Position numbers and translations under genes: made by a program
Shown: one piece after another, positions 13,889 through 26,100 of the stretch
Numbering within the stretch: position 1 is the stretch's first letter
Layout: each line of letters starts with the position of its first letter
Notes under the pieces: model-generated
Databases searched by the model: none
What the model saw: only the letters and a program-made list of their open reading frames with translations
Told to the model about the DNA's origin: nothing
Assembly: GCA_013396525.1 (NCBI GenBank)
Contig: VWYX01001330.1
Coordinates: 64,072 to 128,071, forward strand
Length of the DNA stretch: 64,000 nt
From: Chaetorhynchus papuensis
Taxonomy: Eukaryota > Chordata > Aves > Passeriformes > Rhipiduridae
Direction of reading: 5' to 3'

Positions 13889-15149
13889 GATGCACTGGCC
13901 TGAGGCTGTAGCTGATCTGTACCATAATCAGTCTTCCTAATTTTCTAATAATGATAAAACAAAACAAAATTCCATTCATTTTAAAGACCAGCACCCTCGA
14001 AGCAACTGACATCTCTTCTACTCAGCACAAATGTTTATCTCTTCAACTAAGAGGGCTCTTGAAATTGTCTGTTTCAGACTTAACAAGCATCAGGCACAAC
14101 ACAAGTCAAATGGACAGTGTAACAAACTCAACAGCTAAAGCTCTGCTTCAGTACACTTACAAATTCAAGGTCAACCCGGAGTTCACCATTACCTTGATAC
14201 TGGGGTTGACTGTGACTACTGGGGACACCTCTTGTTTGGCTAACCTACTGACTTTCCTGGGAGAAGTGGAAATTCTGTAGTTTAAGAACTAAAATCGCTG
14301 GAGACATTTTGCATGAAGAAAAAGAAAAGCAGAGATTCCCAGCAGCATATGAGGACTAACACCAACAACTGCCTCACCCACAGTTTTGCCATATTTCATG
14401 AGAAGAGGAATGCAGGGAAGGAACAAACAAATTTTAGAGGACAGTAGTTCCTGACATAAATCAAATAGCAGGATTTTAAGATGCAGCAAAGCCCAGACAG
14501 ATTCCCCTCCAAGGTAAGCTGGTGTAAAGAAGAAAGCAAAGCATTCCAACAAAGGAGACCTGTATCCTGTTCCCAGCTCTTTCCTTGCTCAAGATAACAC
14601 AGCAAATATAAGACTTCAGATTAGTTTCCCTTCAGTAAAATGGGTAATAATACTTTATGTTGAAGTGTTGGAGACTACAGATGCCCTGCTATATTAGATG
14701 TATTACATGAGGATCACAGGTTCCTCCCACACTCCAAGCCTAAATAAGGCAATTTCACATAGAAAAGGACTTATGGGCAAACCCATCTGCCATAAAGACT
14801 CAAGGAAGAGGCCCAAGTACAAAGAAGGGTTAGTACTGGGGAAGGAATGTTGTTTTTGTGATGCTTAAACTCCACACAGAAGGAAACTTACCTTTACTAT
14901 TAAGTTAATGACATAATCCCATTATTGTGTTATACAGATTGACACTGTAGTTCTCTTCCTTTGCCACTTAGATTTCTTGTTGTTACAGCAGCAGCAACAA
15001 CAAAACCTGTGGCTGGATCCCAAAACTACAGCTTTCAAGAAAATCAGTCTCAAAACACCCATCGAACAGAACAAAAAATTAACCCCAAGATGACTGTAAC
15101 AGTCAACTGCAAAGTAAGGTTTTACTGTGGAGTCCCCCACAACTCTTAC

Positions 15150-15232
15150 CTCAAGCATAGGGCGGGCACTGTCATGGATTGAAAGAATGTGCGTAATGTT
15201 ATTCTTACTCAACTGCTCTACATCTCGGGCAT
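15150..15232 (-). CDS. DUSP22: DUSP22 coding exon 3 (residues 19-46)
   Basis: This 83-bp exon runs from a TGTCACAG acceptor to a GAG|GTAAGAG donor. Spliced to exon 2, the split codon G|AT gives Asp19, followed by ARDVEQLSKNN, ITHILSI and HDSARPMLE. The ITHILS(I/V)HDSARPMLE block is diagnostic of DUSP22 and belongs to the N-terminal half of the phosphatase domain, before the general-acid Asp and the Cys-X5-Arg loop. Compared with the human protein as I recall it, changes are conservative (A to V, KV to NI, V to I). The exon ends on a complete codon, so the next exon should begin in phase 0 with a GVKYL-like segment. That exon is not in the window. Confidence 0.94.
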
Positions 15233-18200
15233 CTGTGACAGGGGGAAAAAAAAGGAAGATAATTTTTTTTAATCTCTTGAAATAGCATTTCCATAGTGCA
15301 CGTTGAAAAGTCGCTTATCATTGACACACTTCTTTTTGAAGCTGCATGAAGTCAGGCAAAACCCCAAATGCAGCTGTTCTAGAACACCCTCATCAGAGTG
15401 GGTAACGGGAAGGCACACTTCTAACTCCAAAACAAATTATATACTATATAAAGACCAAGCTTAAGTGACTCCGGAATGTGTTCTCAAGTCAGAAGTTTCA
15501 TGTATTTTGCATCTGAAATAGAAGTCTGTGCATGCCTGTGTGCAGGTGATGGCCATCTGAACATGCACTCAGAGCTGCAGTACAAGAAATAGCTGACCTC
15601 TCGACCCACAAATCCCCCTTCAGGGGATACATTTTCACTTGGGAGACAGACCTTGTGATACCCAGGACTGAGAAGGGAAGCCAACCATATAACTTGAATT
15701 GAGGTCTCAACAGACAAGCCACGACAATAACAAGATTTTACTTTCTGTGAACCAGTAGAGGAAAATGTGCATTTAGCCAATACGTATGATAATTTTAAAT
15801 CTAGAGAGAGACAGGTGATAAAGATATCAAATGTATGAAAAAGCAAAATGCTACAGCAAGGAAGTGCAGTTGTGAAAAGGTGGTTCCTAGACCTGTAACC
15901 AAAGGGGTTTCAGACATTCAAAACTGGAAAGAAAACTGGAGCGACTGAAAATCTGATGCTAGATATGGCAAAACCATAGGCTTGGTTCTATGAGAGAAAA
16001 AAGGTAAAATAGATTATCTGTCATCAGTGAGCAACTTTCCCCATACTAAACTATCAGCATGTCAGAAAATGACCTGAAAGAATCACGAATACAGGTAAAA
16101 GTTAATTTGTGCCCATTTACTTTTTACGTTTTTGCTTGAGAAGGGACACAGCACATCATGGCAAGTACAGCAGTGGTTTTGTGATGTGAACACCTGCCTT
16201 TGAAATCTGCCCATACAATCTGCTCACATTAGCCTGGTTGCACACAAAAAAAAAAAAAGAGCACTGACCACAAAGGTTTCAAACCGGCTCTCTCTAGGTA
16301 CAAAAATAACAAAAGCATCACCTGTACATTCTTTATGTACGTGCAAGAGTTCAATTAGCATCTCTTGTGTTGCCTTATCCACCTGCTATAAAGTTACAAT
16401 GCTTTTTCTGCATCACAAAGAGGAGCTGGACATTTAATTATGCTGCCCCATAGACAAGATCCAAGTGAGCACACTAACAAGCAATAAAATTTGAACCTAA
16501 CCCAATTATGAAAGCTTCTCCACAGCTAATAAAATGAAGAAACGAGTCAAAACTGCATGGATTTTACTCACTGCTGCTCAAGCCTGCATGATCAACACAG
16601 ATGCCTAATCTTCAGGAGAGAATTAACAAAAATTCTGTCTGAAACAGAATTAAAGCCTAGCTTCATAGAACAAATAAAATTTCCTAAAAATCTCAGAGCA
16701 AACATTTCAAAGAAGAAATGCTAATGCTTGCCAGGTGAGGTCTTCTAATCCACCTGACCTTCAGATTTTTTTTAACAGTTTGTAGGACAGTCTCAATTCC
16801 TTAGGGATACCTAAGCAGGCAAGGACCTGGAAGCCCAGAAACCAGTCTAAGTGTCCCTAAAAATCACTGGTTTCTATCTTACAAAGACTAAGGGCACACT
16901 TCAGAGCCTGCTGGCTGGAACTCCTGGTGTTAATGTACACCCAGCAAAATGAGACCCCAATCTCTAATTCTCAGTATGACCTACATGGTAAGAAATGTCT
17001 TGCCACACAAGGCAAACTGCTTTAAAAGAAGATATGACCCAAGTTAAATGCTGACTGCTTTGAACCAGTATTAAAGGCCTAACTGACATAGTACAACTCA
17101 GAAAGACTGAAGTACCTTAGTTCTTCAGTTAACTGAGACTTAGGCTAAAGGAATTTCAGCAAATCAAAACTATACAGTGAGATTTCAGATATTCCTAGAA
17201 ACAAGCTGAAGATGGCCATCCCAGACCTATGTCACAGGGTAGCCAGCAGGTCCCTAATATATTTGGGAAATAACCACTCAAATCAGTAAAGCAGAGGAGA
17301 AAAAGCTTCCCAGCTACTATCTGGATCTAAACTTCTAACAGTTTACAAAGGGGAAATTCCCCTGGTTCCCCAGCACCTGCCTTAAGTCTCTACAGATACT
17401 ACAGATAAAGCAATTTAAACAGCATACAAATAAGATATCCTGTCACTCACAGTCTCATACCATAAATAACAAAAAAAATTTAGAGGTTATGTAAAGAACC
17501 ACCAAAAACCAAAAGAATCACCATCACCACAGCAATTCTAACTTCTTTGCTGTAGCACAGTGCTGTATAAGCACATGCAGAATCATGTTTTGAAATCACA
17601 GCATGAAACACCTCATTTTCAATGTTAAGATTAAACCTACCTATCAGAGCCCCTCCTGTGCATCCTCTAAAGGGTGCCTCAAATGTGATATTATTCTTCA
17701 CAACAGGTTACCTAACATTCTGTTTCATACAGAAAAATACTTCTCAGTTAATGCAGACTTTTGAGTAAAGCCTTTGGGAAACTCTCTCCTCACACAAATT
17801 GACACCATTCACACGGGGGAAGTCTTCCTCTCTCCCTCCCACGTTTAGCCTATTTTCCCTCAGCTTCGTACTATTGACTCCAAGCTTAACCTCTACTCAT
17901 GCAGAAAGCTGCAAACACTTAACTGCAAAAGCAATGCCAAAGTCATCAAAACCAGGAACCAGGGGCCTGTCACAATCTGTTTCCCTGCAGCTCTGGGAAG
18001 CCTTACTGCGTGGCTGGGGAGCAAATCACCTACTGCAGTGTGCTTCCATCCCCCACCAGCCAAAGGGAGACAACACAGCTCCAACCACTCCAATTAAGAC
18101 ACATCAATGACTGAATGACTCCAATACTGCAGTGGTGAAGTCTCAAATGTACCTACAACCATTCTCTCGTACTTCAGTATTTTAGTGCCTCCATAGAAAT

Positions 18201-19029
18201 GTAAGGTGAAGGATAAGGACTTCCTCTCAGACAAGGCAAGTCAGCCCAGTATGTGCAACAGTATTAAGTCTCAATCTGCAGATGTATAGAGACCACAATT
18301 TCATCATCACCAGACCTTTATTTTTTTATTATATAAAGCAAATTTTTGTCTACACTTTATTTTCTACTTTGGAGAGAGCTAGACAGAGAGACAGCCACCT
18401 AAAGAAGAATCTCCTCTGCAGTGGTTCAGAGCACTAAGAGCTATTACTGAAAATGGCTTCCCACCAGGAGAGCTTTGTTCCTGAATCCAGTTATGTGCAA
18501 TTACAGAGACAGACACACAAACTGTGCACATGAACAAGAACTCCACATCTCCTGTCTCCACTTCACACTATGTTCTAAAACATATTTTGTCCCGTCTTCT
18601 AAGAAAGACCATTTTGGGGAACAAGAAAAGGGGGGAAAAGAGGTCAGTACACTGTTTAATGGAGTACCAATACATTGTCTTCCTTCAAAAGGTGAACCTG
18701 GAAAAGGGAATGGTATCTCCATCCTCTCCTGTTTTCAGTACCTGATATAAAGCCTTAGGAAATGGAACTTTAAAAAAAATACTAAGCAGATGAGAACAGG
18801 AATTAGCTGACTCTAAAAACACAGCAGAACTACTTGGTGGGCATTGCCTTTTTATACACTTAGTAATGGGAAGGGTAGAAACTTTCCCAAAACTATCCAG
18901 ATCATCCACAGCAACACTGGACTCTTTGGGGGAAATTAAACCTCATATCATGGCTTTCCCCTTCAGATTAAAAAGCCCCCAAATATTCCATGGAAAAAAC
19001 CTTGAATGATTACAAACAAGGGAGAACAC

Positions 19030-19379
19030 AAGCTCTTTAATATTCAAGGTAGAAACACTCTTGAGTCTCTGGTTTTTGCTACTGCCACACCTCTTGGTTT
19101 GGAAGCAAACTGAGCACCCATCAAGAATCTCTTGTCAGAGAAACAGATTTTTTTTTTCAGATGTGCAGAGAAACAGGATGTCCTGTCGATCCCTTAAAGA
19201 AAAAAGCTCTTTAATATTCAAGGTAGAAACACTCTTGAGTCTCTGGTTTTTGCTACTGCCACACCTCTTGGTTTGGAAGCAAACTGAGCACCCATTAAGA
19301 TCTCTTGTCAGAGAAACAGAATTTTTTTTTCAGATGTGCAGAGAAACAGGATGTCCTGTCAATCCCTTAAAGAAAAAAG
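19030..19379 (+). repeat. 174-bp direct tandem duplication
   Basis: The segment starting AGCTCTTTAATATTCAAGG at 19031 recurs at 19205, giving two adjacent copies (19030-19203 and 19204-19377) of 174 and 173 bp. I count three substitutions and one single-base deletion, so identity is about 98%. The copies share a short T-rich tract and end in TTAAAGAAAAAAG. This is a recent segmental tandem duplication in intron 2, not a known interspersed family that I recognise. An open frame runs through both copies and repeats LLLPHLLVWKQTEHP, but nothing suggests it is translated. Confidence 0.95.
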
Positions 19380-20519
19380 TAACCATTTTTGTTGTGAGCA
19401 CAGGTGACTTTCAAGGGACATCAAGTTTCCAGAGCAGAAGACAAGTGGACACGCAGTCCCACAATAAATTTTTTGTCTTTTGAGAGGACTGCATTTCATC
19501 TGTAAGGTACAAATGAAACAAACCAAATTTTCTCCAAAACCAGAGGCAGGAAGAAGAGTTAACTTCCTCTTTCTTTTCCCTCATTTTTCTCTTAGCCCCC
19601 TACCTTCCCAATTGCAAAGAAATAACTCCTCCTCCACTTTCACAAAAGAATTCCAAGAGCTCTTGTTTCCTTCTGGGCTTTCAGACCAGACCCAGTCTTG
19701 GTACTTTATATGGACATCTATGGTTCTTCTTGAATTTTTCTGCCCTCTAGCTGTGCAATCTCAAATACACCCTCTCAGGAGCATACCACAGTTTTCATGT
19801 GCTACTGGTCAGCTGAATTGTGCTTATAGAGCCTGTAAGATAAAAAGCACTTGAACACATGCCAAGTTCTGTGCTTATTCAGAAAAGTTTTTCAGAGACA
19901 TACTCAAGCCCTGTGGACTTAGGGGGATTTCAGCAGACACTTCAGTGCTTTCCATAATCAGCACTACATGTAACTTTCTACCCTAAAGACCCTTAAGGTG
20001 GTTATTAAAGCCCCTCTCAGTCTATGTGCTTAGAGGTTTGTGCAGCAGCAAATGAAACACAAGCAGTAAGCTCAGCTCCCATTTCTGCCACAGGTTCATT
20101 TCACAAGCTGTTCCTGGGCCTCAGTTTATCTCCCAGTAAAATGCAGGATTTGCACTGCTCTGTCATAGACTGTTTTTAAGTTTATTAGGCCTAAAAGTAG
20201 AAATATAGCTGAATGGAGAATAATAATTCCCCAATCAGAACAACTGCTGAATGCCTTCTCCAGACAACAGCCCTCTAGAATTAGTGCTTAACATCTCAAA
20301 CATCCTACTTTCACTCAGCAGAAAGGCATCCAGCTGGAAGAACTGTGCCTTTTCCCAGCCTGCCACTGTCCCCAGAGGTCTCCCATGCAGCAGCGAGACA
20401 GGAGTGTGAGTAGGATGGTATTTGGATCTAGCTCTGGAAACTGTGCATGCCCCAGCTCCCTGAGGAGCTGCTGGGGAAAGGCTATCCTCCAGAGGGCAGA
20501 TCAGAGCGACTTAACAGGC

Positions 20520-20530
20520 GCTGACTCAGC
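20520..20530. promoter_or_regulatory. MARE/AP-1-like site
   Basis: GCTGACTCAGC is an 11-base palindromic core of the Maf recognition element (TGCTGACTCAGCA) and contains a perfect AP-1 TGACTCA. It lies in a CpG-containing, GC-richer stretch of intron 2. A second TGACTCA occurs near 21533. This is motif evidence only. Confidence 0.45.
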
Positions 20531-23086
20531 TTCAGGAGAAGCTCACTCCTCTCCTCCCCTGCTCAGGGACTCAGACAGTACCACGAATTCTCAGCTCTGT
20601 GTCCAGGCGCGATGCACAACACCAGGGATTCAGTGCTTCCTCCTCTTATGGACAAGATGCAACTTTATTCAACTCAAGCTATTGGTCTTAAACTGAAGAA
20701 TGGGAGACTGGTCAAAAATGCATTACAAGAAATAACTGTGTAAACCCCTGCCTTTACATAGAGCTAGTCATTTCAGCTGCCCAAATCAGGATACTCTGAC
20801 CAATCCCAACTGCACAAGCTGCTGCGTATTCCTCAGTCAGTGATCCCCTTTGTGGCAGTCTCAACATTCATTAGTCACTTTTCAAAAAGTGCCACAAATC
20901 AGAACATGCCCCAGGAACATGGGGATCAAACTCCTCCAGAAAAAATACACTGGTAATTTAGGAACTACCTTTTCCTAAATGGGATGACCTCACTGCACAA
21001 AGAGCTTGTTGCAACTGCGCCTAAGTAGTGAGGCAAGGGGGTGTTGAGGGACAAGGGATGCAGAAAAGGCTAAGAATTTTACAAGTATGCTCTTGTATTA
21101 GTGAAGTATTGCAACACCTATCTTTTCTCTTCCTCTCCAGGTATGTGGGCTTATCTGAGATTATAACAGGTACTTGTGATGGCAGAACACAGTCATTAAA
21201 TGCAATATGAGCAAAGGTCATAGCAGTAAATAAACGGACATTTTGTGTGTGTTTGTAATTAATTTAAAAAACAGACTCCGTAACACAAACACTGGGGTTA
21301 AAGTCAGCTCATCTTCACTCCTTTTATGGAGGTAGGCAGAAGCATTACACCCTGTGCTTTTTTTTCAGCGAGGTTCCCAGAAACTCTGCCCACTCGCAGC
21401 ACCTCCACCTGCACGCCTCTGCTCTCCGTGCAGGCGTGACCTGCCGTGCCATTCCAGGGCCACTCCCAAGGCACACGAAGAGTGCTCAGGGCAGCACAAG
21501 TGAGGGCCACAGGCCTGCATGGGCAGAGATGCTGACTCACTCCACAACCTTGGCCACCTCCCTTCCACTGAAAACAGAACTGCACCAGCAAACAGATGCT
21601 CCGGCTGAGTTTCGCTCCCCTGGGCGGACTGGCAAGGGCTTACCAGCGGGATGGCCACGGCGAGAGGGACAGACTGGGAGCCATGTAACCAGCGCCCATC
21701 CTGCCCACCTTGCCTGACTACCTGAAACCTAAAGGACTCCACTATCCAACATCCTCCCAATTCCACCCCTCGCCTCAATTACTTCGGGAACAGAAAAGAA
21801 AAAGAGGAAGCAACATGGCTGTGACCAAGTTAGTTAATTTTGCCATCAGACCATGCAGTGGTCCACCCAAAGGGCTTTCAAAACCACCCTCTTGGCCTTA
21901 TTCTCCTTTTTTCCTACTTTTTTCATTTTTCTCCTTTCATTATCAGCATGAAATCATCTCCATCCTCTCATTTTCCTTACCATGGCATGATTAACTCTCT
22001 CACACAGTAGCCATTGTACTTGTGTTTGTGATGTGGCAAAAGGCAGCTTTTAACTTCACATGTGCCTCCAGGCCACCTTCCAAAGCCATCAGCTCCACAT
22101 CCCAAGGGCCAGCAAGCACTGGATCCACAGTATGGGTCAGCAGATCCAGAGGCAGGTAAATCAGGCAAAAAACACTGAACTTGTGGGTTTCAGGATGGGG
22201 AGGCAAGGAAGGAAGGGTGGGCATGAGGCAGAGAGAAGGTGCAGCACCATCTAAATCCAGTGTAGACATTGCCAGTCTTAAGGGACTGGGTGTGGTATCA
22301 GACAGCCCAGGAAGGACAGGATATCTCAGGAGCCTCTGTGATCCCTGCTTTGCTGTTTTACCCAAGCATAGGAAATATAGGGTCTGCATCTATCAAAACA
22401 ACTGTACATGCACAACTGGTTTACTTCTGAGTAGGGACAGTCAGCCAGAACTGCAGCTAACAGAGTGCTTTGAGAACAGGCCATTTATTTGGATGTCTAC
22501 GTAAAGTTTCCTGTGTTTTCTAAATGTGTATGTTTTTCTGTACACAAAAAATAAACCACATGCATAAAGGAAAGAAATCCATAGAAACTTACATCTGCAA
22601 CAGAGATGGTGTGACTATCAGTGGTCAGGCTGCAACCAGCAGACCTATCAGTCTCACGAGCGGTGATAACAGAACTCTTCAGAAGTTGTTATAAATAACC
22701 AAAATAATGAAAGCAATGAGCGGGAGGCATAGTAAGCCTTTACTTATAAGGAGGGCTTGCAATAAGCCTTACAAAGAATCTGCCTGGCTCACAGGCTTGC
22801 CAGCCAAGCACGGGAATCGTTTAAGGCAGGCCAACGTTTAGGAATTCCAGCTGAAGCATGCTCCGAGGAGAAGGTATTCATTTCACTTTTCTCAAAGTAC
22901 TTGCAGCACAGCACACAGACGAGAGAGCAAACAAGTTCTTCTTTAAGTGCTACCAGGTGAATCCAAACATGAAGCAAGATGGGGTTAAAAAGCTACAGAG
23001 ATGCCAGAGAATTCTGAGTGCCTGCAAAACAACACCTTAAGACCCCTGCTAAGTAGTCCTAAAGATAATGATAAAACTAATCTTAC

Positions 23087-23120
23087 CTTTAAAGTTGCCA
23101 ATGAACAAGCCAGGCAGAAT
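23087..23120 (-). CDS. DUSP22: DUSP22 coding exon 2 (ILPGLFIGNFK)
   Basis: This 34-bp micro-exon reads ATT CTG CCT GGC TTG on the minus strand and encodes ILPGLFIGNFK plus the first base (G) of the next codon. The acceptor is a pyrimidine-rich tract ending TTTCTCACAG, and the donor is G|GTAAGA. The human protein has Tyr where this copy has Phe (GLYIGNFK versus GLFIGNFK, from memory), a conservative change. The segment forms the first beta strand of the DUSP fold, at residues 8-18. It is too short for ORF finders and was recognised by homology and splice phase. Skipping this exon would shift the frame, because 34 is not a multiple of three. Confidence 0.92.
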
Positions 23121-26100
23121 CTGTGAGAAAGAAATATAGTATCAAATATAGATATCTTGTGGTAAGACAATTTGACAAAGTTCAATTTGCATACAGGATG
23201 GAACATACTACTTTAGCAGACTATTGTCAAATGCAATCTCAAACATGCTGACAGCATTTCGTGCCTCTCTGCAACCTTCTCAAACCAGCTCTAGGCATGC
23301 TGAGCTTTGACAGCATTCCTTGGCAGACGGGGGTTGTTAATCGCGGGGACTCTCATTTAATGGAGGCTCTCCAAGGACAGCAAATGTGGTTTACAAATTA
23401 TGAAGCGGGCCTTGCAACACAGCCCCCCCTGCCCCCCGCAGCAGGGTAAGAGCTACCCTCATGGAACTAATGATGAAACTTCACACAGCTAAGGTGATTT
23501 GCCTAAAGCTGCTGAGGAAGCTGGACAAAGCACTGCAAAATGACATCCTTCGAGGCTTTTGAAGAGCAAAGCCATGCAAGTCAGGGCTGCAGCACTGTGG
23601 GGCTCTTAGAGGAAATCACCGCAAACAGCGACTTGTGTGTTCACATAGAAAGGAACTGCTGAAAGTCTGTGAAATGCGTGTTTCTCTCCCAGATCCACCC
23701 ACTCACCCCACACTCCCAGAGGCCCGCATGGGTCTCAGTTACAGGATATTCTTTAACTGGGGAGTTTCAAGGTCTGCCCAAAGACCAGCATGTGCATGCA
23801 CAGACACACAAGCAGGTAACACCGTAGTGCTGCTACCCCTCCCACCCTCTCAGAACCCTCCCAACTAGGGAACAGCAGTAAGGACATAAAAAAACCAAAA
23901 ACCAAGGCACACCGAACACACATTTTCTGGCCAAGACTTTTGTTCTCTGCCACCTGAAGTCTCTGACTCACACCCCCATCCTTCGAGGAGATCAGAACTG
24001 CGGTGGTGAAACCATACGATCCATTTTTCTTCAGTCCATGCTAAGCATACCACCAATACAGATATGTCAGCACTGACTTCCCATAGCCTTAGCAACACCC
24101 GAGTGTCACCACAACAGCAGCAACAGCCTCTCAGGCACAGCTATTTAAAGGGAAAACGCCACCCATTCAGCTCAATCTGGCAGCCTCGAAGTTCCGAAAG
24201 TCATGAAGGACTTTTCATCACGGATTATTGCCACAGCCTCCGTTTCGCTGCCGCTTTCCTGCTGAAAGGCGACCCAGCTCACCATGCACAGGTTAGCAGG
24301 ACCAGCAGAAGAGGCTGTAAAATAGCTTCTGACCTGCCCTAACTTCAGGGGTTTCCTCTGATAAAAGCATCATGTTTGCTGTTATTTATGAGCCTTGCAG
24401 GAAAGAGAAAGGCTGCATGCAGCACCTCTTGCACTCCTTGCAGCTTGGTTTGTGCAAACATTTGTCCTTTTAGGCTTTGCTGGGAGATCACTCTGCCTGC
24501 TGTGTCACACCATCTCTAAATACAGAGCTCAATTCTCCCCCCAGTATTGAAAGATGCCTTCTCCAGGACCCTTGCTGTACCTTGCTGCTTGTAGACCCTT
24601 GCTTGCAAATTAAGGGCTGACTAACAGCATTGGCTCATCAAGAAAACAGTTCTTTAGTCTTGTACAAACAGGCACCTGTACATTTTGCAAAGATAAACTC
24701 AGATAGCTTTCTCCCTTTTCCTTTCCTCTTCATCTGTACAAATTCAACACTCTAACAAAGACAGCAAAAATCCCCAGGGCAGTTTTCAATGCCAGGGTAT
24801 CATGTAGGGAAAGGAACCTTTACAACATCCTGCTGTCCCTTTACATGTGCACAAGACTTATGGTTTCAAGTGACAATTCAATATTTCAAGCACTCTTAAT
24901 GACACTGCTAGAAGTGCAGCTCTAATGCTGCATCCCAGGCTAGGGTAAAGAAGCCCATAGCTGTACCAGAGAAGGACAGTACTCAAGAGTCATTGACAAA
25001 CAGGCCAAATTCTGCAAACAAAATCATGTTCTAAAGGAAAACGGACTCAAGTTATGAATGAATTTTGCCAATGAGATCACCCCAGTGAGTTCCCTCAACT
25101 TAAGAGTAAAAAATGAAAAAAAAATGAAAAAAGCCTTTCTGATATTTTAAAATAGCTGTCTGGTATTTCCTATCTGCAGCACAAATCTTCTATCACACCA
25201 CCCCTGCTGGAACTATAGCATTTTAGACTCCAGGACATTATTTCTGCATCAAATGTGCATTCTCAAGAGAATAAAAGCTTAATTTCCAGTCACAGTCATT
25301 AAGCTTTGACATTAGAAACTAAAGACACTGAGAAGCACTGGGGGGTTGCAGAAATGAGGTTTCTTGCTGGCAAAGGAGGAAAAATCCAGAAGTCTGCATT
25401 TGTGCATCATGATGCAATGCTGTGTGCTAGATAGGCAATTAGGACACTGTGCAACCAAGGTCAGATGTTACCCCTGTTGTACTAGTCATTCTAGAAGCAA
25501 GAAACATTACTCTGGGTGAAAGCTACCTGGAAAGAAGTGAATCTTCATGTCATGCTGACTAATACTTCAGCACTCGACTATGGCTGGGAACTTTCAGCTG
25601 TGTCATCTCACACTGCCTTCAGCAACTGCAACCACGGGCCGTGCGAAATGAAGGCTGATGGCTGCTAGGGGCGTGTGAGAGAGAAGGGGTGGGAGTCAGA
25701 AGAGCAGAAAAATAAGGTGGTTGTTTTTGTGAACTTCTCAACCACCACGTTATGAATAAAAACAGTAGCCCCTTTATATGACCCGAAACATTGAGAAAAT
25801 GACCACAGGGTAAGTAACCGATGTAGGAGAATGCACGACCATGGAAAAAGGACACCAACGCCTGCCTTCGTTTGCACCTCACATGAGAGCAGCTCATGTT
25901 CTCCACCTTGCACAAAGACAGAGCCCTGGAACAGACAGCAGGTGCTAATGCTTCTGTCGGTCCTCTCTGACAATACACCTCTCTGGAAAATGGCTTCAAG
26001 GGCTACTTTGCTGCTGTTTCCTATATAGACAAATGTTTATAATAAAGCATCCAACTCCTTGCCCAACACTGCTTCCAGATGTGTTAGTACTGATGGGCAC

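Larger units (their letters stand above)
1..15149 (-). other. DUSP22: DUSP22 intron 3 (partial)
   Basis: Everything left of exon 3 is intron, entered through the GTAAGAG donor at 15149. It contains four CR1 fragments (about 5735-6018, 7200-7925, 9118-9625 and 11110-11425), an ACC microsatellite at 13867 and a small CACACCCACCC tract near 3160. The stretches 1-5700 and 11450-15149 hold no repeat that I recognise. The plus strand is A-rich and C-rich, as expected for the template strand of a minus-strand gene. No further DUSP22 exon was recognised. Confidence 0.8.
15233..23086 (-). other. DUSP22: DUSP22 intron 2
   Basis: This 7.9-kb intron separates exons 2 and 3. It contains the 174-bp tandem duplication at 19030-19379, a MARE/AP-1-like site near 20520 and a poly-A run near 16247. 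A GC-richer patch sits at 21360-21720 and includes a second TGACTCA. I found no CR1 copy and no additional exon. Open frames here are short and show no family resemblance. Confidence 0.85.

Noticed and set aside
19061..19483. Open frame encoding a repeated peptide
   Set aside because: The repetition comes from the 174-bp DNA duplication. The frame shifts between copies, and there is no coding signature.
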